DNA of 26,018 bases from an uncultured Eubacterium sp. (GCA_910584985.1 CAJUDJ010000022.1:1-26018); one strand, 5' to 3'. Counted from the first letter of the stretch, positions 7,394 through 14,553 are shown. The notes: generated by a model not told the origin, from the sequence alone. Made by a program: numbers and translations.

Positions 7394-8266
7394 ATGACAC
7401 AGGTTGTTGGAGTTAGATTTAAGGATACAGGAAAAGTTTATTTTTTTGATCCGAATGGGCTTGATATTAAAACAGGCAGTTTTGTGATTGTTGAAACTGC
7501 AAGGGGAATTGAATGCGGAAGAGTAGCCGAAGCAAATAAAACGGTTGAGGATGATGAGATTGTATCTCCGCTTAAACCTGTTATCAGAATAGCCACGGAT
7601 GCAGATATGAAGGTGGTTGAGGAAAACAGGATAAAAGAACAGAAAGCTTTTGAAATCTGTGAGAAAAAGATTGCAGAACACAGCCTTGATATGAATCTTA
7701 CAGAAGTTGAATATACTTTTGACGGCTCTAAAATCGTTTTTTATTTTACAGCTGAAAGCAGGGTTGATTTCAGGGAACTTGTTAAGGACCTTGCATCCAC
7801 TTTTCATTCCAGAATTGAGCTTCGCCAGATTGGCGTAAGGGATGAATCCAAAATGATTGGCGGGCTGGGAATTTGCGGCAGGCCGTTTTGCTGTTCCACT
7901 TTTTTGAATGATTTTCATTCTGTTTCCATTAAAATGGCGAAGGAACAGGGGCTCAGCCTTTCACCGGGCAAGATAAGCGGCACATGCGGCAGGCTTATGT
8001 GCTGTTTGAAATATGAGCAGAATTCATATGATTATCTTCAGAAAATAACACCCAGAAAGGGCGCTGTGGTGGATTGCCGTGAGGGCAGAGGTGTTGTTGT
8101 TGATGCTGCACTGCTTACAGGCAGACTGAAAATTAAGCTGGACAGTAATCCGGACGGTGCACCTGTTGTTGTAAACAGGGAGGAAGTTGTTATTGTTAAG
8201 GACGGCAGACAGCAGTATATTTCAAAGCAGGAGGCAGAGATGCTTAAGCATCTTGAAAAAAATTAG
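7394..8266 (+). CDS. ricT: PSP1-domain protein RicT (YaaT), regulatory iron-sulfur protein
   Basis: A 290-aa PSP1-family protein. Family signatures: MTQVVGVRFKDTGKVYFFDP at the start, FTAESRVDFRELVKDLAS in the middle, and the Cys-rich stretch CGRPFCCSTFL...TCGRLMCCLKYE that supplies iron-sulfur cluster ligands in the RicA-RicF-RicT (Y) complex. In Bacillus that complex promotes RNase Y-dependent mRNA maturation and affects sporulation and biofilm development. The ATG at 7394 has GGAGG at 7381-7385, 8 nt upstream; an earlier in-frame start at 7334 would overlap holB by 34 nt and add an unconserved extension, so I reject it. RicA and RicF are not in this window. Confidence 0.92.
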   Translation: MTQVVGVRFKDTGKVYFFDPNGLDIKTGSFVIVETARGIECGRVAEANKTVEDDEIVSPLKPVIRIATDADMKVVEENRIKEQKAFEICEKKIAEHSLDMNLTEVEYTFDGSKIVFYFTAESRVDFRELVKDLASTFHSRIELRQIGVRDESKMIGGLGICGRPFCCSTFLNDFHSVSIKMAKEQGLSLSPGKISGTCGRLMCCLKYEQNSYDYLQKITPRKGAVVDCREGRGVVVDAALLTGRLKIKLDSNPDGAPVVVNREEVVIVKDGRQQYISKQEAEMLKHLEKN

Positions 8267-8289
8267 TAAAAACTAACTTAATTTTCCTC

Positions 8290-8317
8290 TTGCAAATTAA
8301 AAATATTGTGTTATATT
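8290..8317 (+). promoter_or_regulatory. Promoter of the ferredoxin gene
   Basis: TTGCAA at 8290-8295 and TATATT at 8312-8317, 16-nt spacer, followed by AGGAGG about 9 nt ahead of the ATG. Confidence 0.5.
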
Positions 8318-8350
8318 AGTATTAAGAATGGCGACAGGAGGTGTTACAAG

Positions 8351-8521
8351 ATGGCATACAAAATTTCAGATGATTGCATTTCTTGCGGTGCATGCGCAGG
8401 TGAATGTCCGGTAGGCGCAATTTCAGAAGGCGATGGTAAATTCGTTATTGATGCTGATACTTGCATTGAGTGCGGTGCATGTGCAGGTGTTTGCCCGGTA
8501 GGTGCTCCTGCTCAGGACTAA
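8351..8521 (+). CDS. Clostridial-type 2[4Fe-4S] ferredoxin
   Basis: A 56-aa electron carrier with two CX2CX2CX3CP cluster motifs: Cys9, 12, 15, 19 followed by Pro20, and Cys38, 41, 44, 48 followed by Pro49. The two halves are near-repeats (SCGACAGECPVGAI and ECGACAGVCPVGAP), as in clostridial ferredoxins that serve pyruvate:ferredoxin oxidoreductase, hydrogenase and similar enzymes. The start at 8351 is set by AGGAGG upstream and by the usual length of about 55 aa; an upstream in-frame ATG at 8306 would add a poor extension and overlap the promoter. It is monocistronic, with its own promoter and a strong terminator. Confidence 0.96.
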   Translation: MAYKISDDCISCGACAGECPVGAISEGDGKFVIDADTCIECGACAGVCPVGAPAQD

Positions 8522-8533
8522 TTACTTAATCAT

Positions 8534-8568
8534 AAAAAACAGCTATCCGAAAGGATAGCTGTTTTTTT
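8534..8568. terminator. Bidirectional intrinsic terminator (ferredoxin / radical SAM gene)
   Basis: ACAGCTATCC and GGATAGCTGT form a perfect stem with a GAAA loop, flanked by six A on the left and eight T on the right. It can end the plus-strand ferredoxin transcript and the convergent minus-strand transcript, whose last stop is at 8571. Confidence 0.9.
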
Positions 8569-8570
8569 TA

Positions 8571-9443
8571 TTATTGCCAAAAATGCAGTTGTTCGGAGGC
8601 TTTCTTTTCTTCAAAAGTGTGAAGATATCGGAATATCTGTTCATTGTTGTGAACAATTCCGTTTTTGCTGCATTTTTGAGAAAATAACGCCATCAGCTGA
8701 CTGCTTTTCGGACTGCCGACAATATATTGATTTCCGTAATGCTTTCTGTATTTCTCTTTTAAATGCGGAAAAAGGCGGTCAAGCTGTTTGTAAAAATATT
8801 CTCTGTTCCCTTCTCTCAGGGTAAGCCCCATGCCAAAGCAGATGATTCCGTAAACCTCTGCTTCAATGCACATATCCAGAATGCCGTTGATATTTTCCTC
8901 GGTATCATTGATAAACGGCAGTATCGGCGATAACCATACCACGGTAGGTATTCCCGCGTCGCGCAATTGTTTCAGTGCTTCAAACCGTTCTTTTGTTGTG
9001 CTTACATTCGGTTCAATTTTTCTGCATAAATCCTCATCATAAGTTGTTAATGTCATCTGCACAACGCATTTTGTTTTTTCATTAATTTTCTGCAAAAGGT
9101 CTATATCTCTCAGAATCCGTGCGGATTTTGTAATAACTGTGAAACCAAAGCCGTATTCATAAATCAGTTCCAATGCCTTTCTGATATTTCCAATTTCCAT
9201 TTCCAACGGAATATAGGGGTCTGTCATAGAGCCTGTGCCGATCATACACCTTTTTCGCTTGTGTTTCAGTGCTTTTTCCAACAATTCAATCGCATTTTCT
9301 TTAATTTCTATATCTTCAAAATCATGCTCCATATGATAGCATCTGCTTCGGGAATCGCAGTAAATGCATCCGTGTGTGCAGCCACGGTATAAATTCATTC
9401 CATTTTTTGCGGATAATATTCCTTTTGTTTTTACAAAGTGCAT
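8571..9443 (-). CDS. Radical SAM protein, spore photoproduct lyase (SPL) family
   Basis: A 290-aa radical SAM enzyme. The cluster motif is Cys22-X3-Cys26-X2-Cys29 within NLYRGCTHGCIYCDS, preceded by KGILSAKNGMN; this opening plus GTGSMTDPYIPLE and FGFTVITKSARILRDIDLL is typical of the SPL-like COG1533 group (Rv2578c type), not of full spore photoproduct lyase. The reaction is unknown. I choose ATG 9443 over the in-frame ATG 9467 because GAGG lies 8 nt upstream and the start falls 4 nt after the preceding stop. It is the last gene of a minus-strand set with a WYL regulator and a ClbS/DfsB-like protein, which hints at DNA damage or other stress, by inference only. Confidence 0.85.
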   Translation of the reverse strand: MHFVKTKGILSAKNGMNLYRGCTHGCIYCDSRSRCYHMEHDFEDIEIKENAIELLEKALKHKRKRCMIGTGSMTDPYIPLEMEIGNIRKALELIYEYGFGFTVITKSARILRDIDLLQKINEKTKCVVQMTLTTYDEDLCRKIEPNVSTTKERFEALKQLRDAGIPTVVWLSPILPFINDTEENINGILDMCIEAEVYGIICFGMGLTLREGNREYFYKQLDRLFPHLKEKYRKHYGNQYIVGSPKSSQLMALFSQKCSKNGIVHNNEQIFRYLHTFEEKKASEQLHFWQ

Positions 9444-9447
9444 CGTT

Positions 9448-9996
9448 TTATCCTCGTTTGCCTGCACAGTTTTTTCTGTGTGCTTTCAGCTTTTTGATTG
9501 CCCAGTTATAGTGGCTTGCCGTTACGCTGATAAAATAAGAGCCCAGAGTGCTTGTGCCAACCCATTTGTAAATTCCCTTTGAAAACAGTTCGTCATTTGA
9601 ATAGTTTTTCGCCAGCTTTATCACTTCGTTATGAGTGTTCTGAAGCATGTTTTTTGCATCCTCCAAGGGTGTGGATTGGTGTTTTTCCAAAAATTCAGCA
9701 TTCATATTTCCATAGGTTTTCCAACTATAAGGTTCAGGAAGAAACGGTTTGTATTCTCCGTTCTGATTTGAAAGCACCCAGTTCAGCAAAAGCTGATGCC
9801 ATTCATAAAGATGAATAAGAATATCACGCAGGTTTTTATCTCTTTTCCAGTGTGTTTCTTTCTTTTTTTCATCTTCTGAAAAATCAAAAGGCGTGGATAA
9901 TTCTGTTTCGGTTAAGTCAGCGATGAGTGTGTTTAACTTTTCATAATTAACTGCGGCGGCAGTCAATAGCTCTGTCTTTGTTTTCGGTCTGCCCAT
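9448..9996 (-). CDS. ClbS/DfsB family four-helix-bundle protein (DinB-like)
   Basis: A 182-aa soluble protein beginning MGRPKTKTELLTAAAVNYEKL, the usual start of ClbS/DfsB (formerly DUF1706) proteins, with RDILIHLYEWHQLLLNWV and TSTLGSYFISVTASHYNWAIKKLK further on. The family belongs to the DinB-like four-helix bundles. ClbS of colibactin producers protects the host by opening the toxin's cyclopropane ring and binding DNA, but most family members are uncharacterised and there is no colibactin-like cluster here. The start has AAGGAGAAT upstream. It lies 16 nt past the WYL gene and 4 nt ahead of the radical SAM gene, so one transcript is likely. Confidence 0.85.
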   Translation of the reverse strand: MGRPKTKTELLTAAAVNYEKLNTLIADLTETELSTPFDFSEDEKKKETHWKRDKNLRDILIHLYEWHQLLLNWVLSNQNGEYKPFLPEPYSWKTYGNMNAEFLEKHQSTPLEDAKNMLQNTHNEVIKLAKNYSNDELFSKGIYKWVGTSTLGSYFISVTASHYNWAIKKLKAHRKNCAGKRG

Positions 9997-10012
9997 AGTT
10001 ATTCTCCTTTTG

Positions 10013-10906
10013 TCATGATTTATATTTTTTATAGATTTTTTCTGCCTGATCAGCTAAAATTTCTTTTAAATATGTTGGCTCTATAATATGCATCTGTGTT
10101 CCGAAAGACAGAAGAAAAGCGATAAGCCATTCATCTTCCGGCATTTCAACGGATACGATTAAATCGCCGTTTTCTGTTTGTTTTACCTGTGTATTGTCAA
10201 ATTCATCATAAACACGGTATGCCATATTCCGGGGAAAGCAAAGTACGATTTTATGACAGATTTGTTCGGTATGCACATCGGTCTGTTCAAAAGAACGCCT
10301 TTCAAAATGCTCAGGAAGCATTTCCAACGATAAAATACGGTTCAGCTTAAAAATACGGACGGCCTGTTTTTCCGTGCAGTATGCCTTTAAATACCATGCC
10401 ATAGATTTGTAGCTTAACTTTAGCGGCTGAACCACCCGTTCTGTTATATCTCCGTTTGATCCAGCATATTTGATTCTGATGCATTGGCGGTGAATTACTG
10501 CGCTTTTCAGCAGATCAAATTTGCTGTTGTCTGTTTCCTTGCTACCCCATCTGGAAAAATCCACTTCAAGCCATTCGTCTGAATTCAGCTGAAAAATTCC
10601 TGAAAGTTTCTGCAGGGTTTTGCTGCTGAATTTTCCTGCAGTGTTCACACTTTGCAGTGCAGTCAGAATTTCCTGCTTTTCCTCTTCTGACAATATGGCT
10701 TTATTCAGCACAAAATGCTTCATCAGATGAATGCCGCCGGTTCTTCCTGCTTCCGTATAAACGGGAATTCCTGCTGCGCTTAAAGCATCAATGTCCCTGT
10801 AAATTGTTCTTACGGATACTTCAAACGCTTTTGCCAGCTCCGGAGCAGTAGCCTGTCCTTTTTCCAGCAGATAATATACAATTTTAAATAACCGGCTTTC
10901 CTGCAT
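10013..10906 (-). CDS. WYL-domain transcriptional regulator (YafY/DeoR-type HTH)
   Basis: A 297-aa regulator. Residues about 5-60 form a winged HTH (LFKIVYYLLEKGQATAPELA ... VSVRTIYRDIDALSAAGIPVY). Residues about 130-215 form the WYL domain, with W171-Y172-L173 in SYKSMAWYLKAYC, and a C-terminal WCX-type extension follows. WYL regulators sense ligands, often nucleic acid or nucleotide-like molecules, and many control DNA-damage or phage-defence genes. AAGGAGG precedes the ATG at 10906. As first gene of the set with the ClbS-like and radical SAM genes it is the likely local regulator. A perfect inverted repeat 35-61 nt upstream is either only the terminator of the preceding operon or also its operator. 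Confidence 0.92.
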   Translation of the reverse strand: MQESRLFKIVYYLLEKGQATAPELAKAFEVSVRTIYRDIDALSAAGIPVYTEAGRTGGIHLMKHFVLNKAILSEEEKQEILTALQSVNTAGKFSSKTLQKLSGIFQLNSDEWLEVDFSRWGSKETDNSKFDLLKSAVIHRQCIRIKYAGSNGDITERVVQPLKLSYKSMAWYLKAYCTEKQAVRIFKLNRILSLEMLPEHFERRSFEQTDVHTEQICHKIVLCFPRNMAYRVYDEFDNTQVKQTENGDLIVSVEMPEDEWLIAFLLSFGTQMHIIEPTYLKEILADQAEKIYKKYKS

Positions 10907-10935
10907 TGCGGAAACCTCCTTAATCTACAGAATAA

Positions 10936-10967
10936 CATAAAAATCCTGACACCATGTGTCAGGATTT
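10936..10967 (-). terminator. Terminator of the GNAT-GH30-trmO operon, possible WYL operator
   Basis: ATCCTGACAC and GTGTCAGGAT flank a 3-nt loop; with flanking A/T the arms reach 12 bp, 10941-10952 and 10956-10967. On the minus strand it is followed by a T-run, 26 nt after the trmO stop, which fits an intrinsic terminator. It is also a symmetric dyad directly upstream of the WYL regulator gene. Confidence 0.75.
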
Positions 10968-10992
10968 ATTATAAACTGTTTTCTCGAATATA

Positions 10993-11673
10993 TCAATGCT
11001 GCTCAATAATGTCTGTAACTTTAATTTTGTTCCCTTTTGCCGTGAACTTGATTTCATAATCCGAAAAACGAAAGCCATACTCTTTTTCATTTTCAGATTG
11101 ATATGCCGGTCTCGGGTCATCACGGAGAATATCGAAAAGTATGCTTCGTTTATCTGCAGGAATCCTTTTAATAAGGGCTTCTGAAATTTCTGCGTCAGCT
11201 CTGTAATTCTTGTTTTCCTCGGCAAATCCACCTTTGGCAGCTGCAATGCAGTCTGTGTAAGGAATATACGGCTTGATGTCATAAATAGGCGTGCCGTTCA
11301 TAAGGTCGGCACCGCTTACAACCAGAACATTTCCGTTTTTGTTTCTTTTTTCAACGCTTTCAAGCTTTACACACGATAATCCAAGCGGATTCGGCCGAAA
11401 CGGAGAACGGCTGGCGAATACACCGATTTTCTTGTTTCCGCCAAGCCGCGGCGGCCTTACGGTTTCGTTCCAGCCGGATTTTTCATTTTGGCTGAAGCCC
11501 CATATCAGCCAAAGATGGGAAAACTGTGTGATTTCTTTAATTGTACTTTCGCTTCTGTATTCCTTTTCAAAAACAATTGTTCCTGTTATTTCTGCAATTC
11601 TGCCGCTTTGGCGGGGAATGCCGAATTTATCGGGAAAATCGTTGTAAATTTTTGCAATAGGCTTTATTTCCAT
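10993..11673 (-). CDS. trmO: tRNA (N6-threonylcarbamoyladenosine(37)-N6)-methyltransferase TrmO
   Basis: A 226-aa member of the TrmO/TsaA/YaeB family, which uses SAM to methylate t6A37 of some ANN-decoding tRNAs. Signatures: FPDKFGIPRQSG near the start, FSHLWLIWGF, then RPPRLGGNKKIGVFASRSPF followed by RPNPLGLS, and GADLMNGTPIYDIKPYIPY. The C-terminal part (DKRSILFDILRDDPRPAY) is the second domain found in full-length TrmO. The ATG at 11673 lies inside the last codons of the GH30 gene (10-nt overlap), with GGTGA upstream, so translation is coupled. Pairing with a glycoside hydrolase and an acetyltransferase gives no obvious functional link. Confidence 0.93.
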   Translation of the reverse strand: MEIKPIAKIYNDFPDKFGIPRQSGRIAEITGTIVFEKEYRSESTIKEITQFSHLWLIWGFSQNEKSGWNETVRPPRLGGNKKIGVFASRSPFRPNPLGLSCVKLESVEKRNKNGNVLVVSGADLMNGTPIYDIKPYIPYTDCIAAAKGGFAEENKNYRADAEISEALIKRIPADKRSILFDILRDDPRPAYQSENEKEYGFRFSDYEIKFTAKGNKIKVTDIIEQH

Positions 11674-13049
11674 AATTTCACCGTTGTTATTGAATATGCT
11701 TTTATATGTATTTGCTGCCTGAAAATTCCGCTGTAATCGCAGTGCAGATTGCTTTTTTGTGTTGTTGAATAAATTTCACAGTATGCAGCAGAAGATGTTA
11801 TTTCAATATCGTTTGCCTTTCCCTCATTTACAATAACGGCAATTTCACTTTCATCTTTATTCAGAAAGGTGAAAATGCTGATTTTGTCCTGCGGAATATA
11901 GTGTGTATCTGTAACAAGCGCATCCTTACCAATAAATTTGGAAAAATGAGCAAAGCCATAATATCGTTTGGCAATACTGTAATGGCTGAAGCCGTTTGTG
12001 GCAGACAGCAGTCCGTCAGAATAATCTTTGCCGTTATCTCTGTTGTCTGCAATCTGGTTTACAGCCACCCAGCCGGTCCAGCTCTGTACGCCCAAAAGCG
12101 ATAAATCATTTCCGATTACCCGTGCAGTAATCAATGCGCCTTTTATGGATTTGGTGTCATTTCTGCACGGAAGCTCACACCATTCGCTCATATCAAAACG
12201 GATATCCGGATGCTGTTCAGTAATTTCTCTGCAAAACTGTTTTCTTATTTCCGTATTATTGTCTGCGTGGTAGGAATGAATTGCAAAAACGCCAAGGTGC
12301 TTCATAATCAGCCTGTCGTTTAAAAACAGTTTTAAATATTCTGCCGTAAGTCCGCCGATTTCGCCGCTTTCAGGGCCGTATAGTTTTATATTGAGGTTTC
12401 TTTTTTCAAGCTCTTCGGCGAAAATGCGGAATACTCGGCATACCTCTTCGGGTTCATAATGGCAGCCCTCCTGCCACACATAATTTCCGCCCCATTTCCA
12501 TTGCGGCTCATTTATTGGGCTGATATGGGTAACGGGAATGCCGTCTTTTATAAAATGCTCTGTGATATCCAGAAAATATTCTGCAAATCTTCTGTAATTG
12601 CTTTTTGGCAGATTGCAGGTGTGGTGCATCAGGCTTCCGCTTGCCTGGCCGCTTGCCGTAAAGGAATAGTGCGGCGAATTCGCAAACAAAATCACTGTAT
12701 CAATATTTCCTTTTTTCAGGCATAGCTTCATAAAACGGTAGGCATTTTTATCCCTGCTGAAGTCATACCCGCTGCCGTGATAATTTTCTGCTTCATTCTT
12801 ATCATCATAAACAAGAAAGCTTTCGCATTTTCTCCACGGATTTGTAACACGGCAGTTTCCTTCATTCCAGCCGCCGCCGATATTATAACGGTAAATATTC
12901 AGATTCAGCCCTTTTTCCGTATATAATAAATCGGATATTTCCTTTGCTGTTTTCTCATCGGCTATATTCTGGCTCCACCAGCAGGCAGATGTGCCGAAGC
13001 CTTTTATGCACTGCTTCTTTTCTGCATTTTTAAGATTAATTTCTATCAC
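11664..13049 (-). CDS. Glycoside hydrolase family 30-like enzyme (O-glycosyl hydrolase), no signal peptide
   Basis: A 461-aa (beta/alpha)8 hydrolase with a C-terminal beta-domain of about 80 residues. N-terminal GFGTSACWWSQNIA and NIYRYNIGGGWNEGN match the GH30 beta-1,6-galactanase-like group. The acid/base is probably Glu181 in SPINEPQWKWGG; the nucleophile is probably Glu289 in RFDMSEW. No secretion signal is present, so it probably acts in the cytoplasm on imported oligosaccharides. The GTG start at 13047-13049 overlaps the GNAT stop by 4 nt, behind GGAGGAG; the 3' end overlaps trmO by 10 nt. Substrate (beta-1,6-galactan, glucan, xylan or other) cannot be told; subfamily placement is by motif resemblance. 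Confidence 0.85.
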   Translation of the reverse strand: MIEINLKNAEKKQCIKGFGTSACWWSQNIADEKTAKEISDLLYTEKGLNLNIYRYNIGGGWNEGNCRVTNPWRKCESFLVYDDKNEAENYHGSGYDFSRDKNAYRFMKLCLKKGNIDTVILFANSPHYSFTASGQASGSLMHHTCNLPKSNYRRFAEYFLDITEHFIKDGIPVTHISPINEPQWKWGGNYVWQEGCHYEPEEVCRVFRIFAEELEKRNLNIKLYGPESGEIGGLTAEYLKLFLNDRLIMKHLGVFAIHSYHADNNTEIRKQFCREITEQHPDIRFDMSEWCELPCRNDTKSIKGALITARVIGNDLSLLGVQSWTGWVAVNQIADNRDNGKDYSDGLLSATNGFSHYSIAKRYYGFAHFSKFIGKDALVTDTHYIPQDKISIFTFLNKDESEIAVIVNEGKANDIEITSSAAYCEIYSTTQKSNLHCDYSGIFRQQIHIKAYSITTVKLWK

Positions 13050-13465
13050 AGCAGCTCCTCCATATAAATATGCGGGCAGAATTCATCATAATAGATTTCC
13101 CCGACTTCCGTAAAGCCCAGTGCTTTATAAAACTCTTTTACACGGCACTGCGCCGAAAGCTCACATTTTTCCGCCCCAAGCTGCCTTGCTTTTTCGCACA
13201 TGGCAGTTACAATTTCTGCTCCCAGATGCATACCCCTGTATTCCTTTAAAACCGCAATTCTTCCGAGATGATAGGATTTTCCGCTGTTTTCGGTAAACAT
13301 TCTTGCAGTGGCAGCAGCCTTTCCGTTTTTGTAAAGCACAAGGTGAAGCGCTTTGCCGTCTGTTTCATCAAATTCGTTTGAAAAGCCCTGTTCTTCCATA
13401 AAAACTGTGCGTCTGATTGCTGCCGAATCCGGATGCAGATATTCAAACAGCCTAATTTCATTCAT
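13046..13465 (-). CDS. GNAT family N-acetyltransferase
   Basis: A 139-aa single-domain GNAT protein of the YjcF/ElaA-like type. IRRTVFMEEQGFSNEFDETD at residues 18-37 is the family's N-terminal motif; LGRIAVLKEYRGMHLGAEIV contains the acetyl-CoA pyrophosphate-binding loop (R-G-M-H-L-G), and FYKALGFTEVGE is the final strand-helix element. The acceptor is unknown. It is first of a three-gene minus-strand operon (GNAT, GH30, trmO), each overlapping the next. A promoter with TTGAAT and TAAAAT (17-nt spacer) lies just upstream, in a region shared with the divergent ABC transporter. Confidence 0.9.
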   Translation of the reverse strand: MNEIRLFEYLHPDSAAIRRTVFMEEQGFSNEFDETDGKALHLVLYKNGKAAATARMFTENSGKSYHLGRIAVLKEYRGMHLGAEIVTAMCEKARQLGAEKCELSAQCRVKEFYKALGFTEVGEIYYDEFCPHIYMEELL

Positions 13466-13498
13466 AAAATCACCATATAAAACCTGTATTTATATATC

Positions 13499-13527
13499 AT
13501 TTTATCACAAAGTATACAAATATTCAA
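13499..13527 (-). promoter_or_regulatory. Promoter of the GNAT-GH30-trmO operon
   Basis: Read on the minus strand: TTGAAT (13522-13527) and TAAAAT (13499-13504) with a 17-nt spacer, about 35 nt ahead of the GNAT start. An ARG-box-like sequence at 13513-13526 overlaps its -35 and spacer. Confidence 0.5.
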
Positions 13528-13557
13528 TAAAATGTATATTATCTGAATAAATATTCA
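13513..13557. promoter_or_regulatory. Two ARG-box-like sites between divergent operons
   Basis: TGAATAAATATTCA at 13544-13557 matches the TGAAT-WWWW-ATTCA core of ArgR/AhrC operators. A weaker copy, minus-strand TGAATATTTGTATA at 13513-13526, lies 31 bp away centre to centre. The strong site is 9 nt upstream of the -35 of the ABC transporter promoter. AT-richness makes chance matches possible. Confidence 0.35.
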
Positions 13558-13566
13558 TTTACACGC

Positions 13567-13595
13567 TTGCATTTGGCGGTAAGTTGTACTATAAT
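13567..13595 (+). promoter_or_regulatory. Promoter of the amino-acid ABC transporter
   Basis: TTGCAT at 13567-13572 and TATAAT at 13590-13595 with a 17-nt spacer; AAGGAG and the ATG at 13631 follow. Confidence 0.7.
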
Positions 13596-13630
13596 TAATA
13601 ATCATAAATTACATATTAAGGAGAATTCTT

Positions 13631-14500
13631 ATGAAAAAGTTTACAAAGGTTATTGCTGTTCTGCTTGCAGTTGCCGCAATTGTTGCAACATTTGCAGCCT
13701 GCTCCGGCGGTAAGGACACAGCAAAGGTAAAGGTTATAGAAATTAATCTTTCGGATGAGGTTTATGCCCTTGGCGTAAATAAGGACGATGCAGCGCTTCT
13801 TGCTTCTGCAAACGAATTTATTGCAAAAATCAAGGCAGACGGCACATTTGATAAAATATGCAACAATTATTTCGGAGACGGCACACCTGTTGCTGTAAGC
13901 TCGGCAGCAGAGGATACTTCAAAGGATCAGCTTGTTGTTGCAACAAATGCAGAATTTGAGCCGTTTGAATACAAAAAGGGCGATCAGTTCTACGGAATTG
14001 ATATGGAAGTTGTTAAGGCATTTGCAGATTCTCTCGGCAAAGAACTTGTTATCAAGGATATGGAATTTGATGCCGTTGTAACAGCTGTTCAGCAGAACAA
14101 GGCAGATATTGCTGCAGCAGGCCTTACCGTTAATCCGGGCCGTGCAGAGCAGGTTAATTTCACAGAATCCTATTATTCTGCTTCCCAGCAGCTTATCGTA
14201 AAGGCTGACGATACAAAGTTTGACGAATGCAAAACCAAGGAAGATGTTGATGCTATTCTGGATACATTTGAAGCTTCCGTTAAGATCGGCGGTCAGAAGG
14301 GCACAACAGGCGCTGCTTATGTTGAAGGCGATTTAGATAATCCTGACGGCTTCGGTTTTAAAGGACTTAAGGCTGAATTCAAAGGCTATGCCAACGGTTC
14401 ACTTGCAGTGATGGATTTAATCAACGGCGGTGTGGATTATGTAATCATTGATGCTGCTCCGGCTTCTGCAATCACAAAAGCAATCAATGCAGTTGCTTAA
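13631..14500 (+). CDS. Polar amino-acid ABC transporter substrate-binding lipoprotein, apparently circularly permuted
   Basis: A 289-aa family-3 solute-binding protein. The signal ends in a lipobox (TFAAC, Cys24), so it is a membrane-anchored lipoprotein. The usual SBP3 N-terminus appears only at residue about 100 (DQLVVATNAEFEPFEY), then GIDMEVVKAFADSLG, QNKADIAAAGLTVNPGRAEQ, KIGGQKGTTGAAY and GGVDYVIIDAAPASA. The protein stops there, about 40-50 residues before the normal end. The missing part, a last strand and helix ending KADGT(Y/F)DKI...YFG, is instead found at residues 33-83, between lipobox and core: VKVIEINLSDEVYALGV ... IAKIKADGTFDKICNNYFG. The ligand is unknown; a divergent ARG-box-like site hints at arginine or another polar amino acid. 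Permease and ATPase genes follow. Confidence 0.9.
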   Translation: MKKFTKVIAVLLAVAAIVATFAACSGGKDTAKVKVIEINLSDEVYALGVNKDDAALLASANEFIAKIKADGTFDKICNNYFGDGTPVAVSSAAEDTSKDQLVVATNAEFEPFEYKKGDQFYGIDMEVVKAFADSLGKELVIKDMEFDAVVTAVQQNKADIAAAGLTVNPGRAEQVNFTESYYSASQQLIVKADDTKFDECKTKEDVDAILDTFEASVKIGGQKGTTGAAYVEGDLDNPDGFGFKGLKAEFKGYANGSLAVMDLINGGVDYVIIDAAPASAITKAINAVA

Positions 14501-14522
14501 AAAATAAGAAAATATGGATTTT

Positions 14523-14553
14523 ACGGGCCGATGTCCTCATCGGTCCGTTTTTA
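14523..14553 (+). terminator. Hairpin with T-run between binding-protein and permease genes
   Basis: ACGGGCCGATG (14523-14533) pairs with CATCGGTCCGT (14538-14548), 11 bp with one G-T wobble, followed by TTTTTAA. It lies inside the transporter operon, so it is probably a leaky terminator or mRNA-stabilising hairpin that gives more binding protein than membrane components. Confidence 0.7.

Noticed and set aside
7337..7918. 193-codon open frame on the minus strand
   Set aside because: It is fully antisense to ricT, whose product has clear family motifs; the frame lacks a ribosome binding site and recognisable domains.
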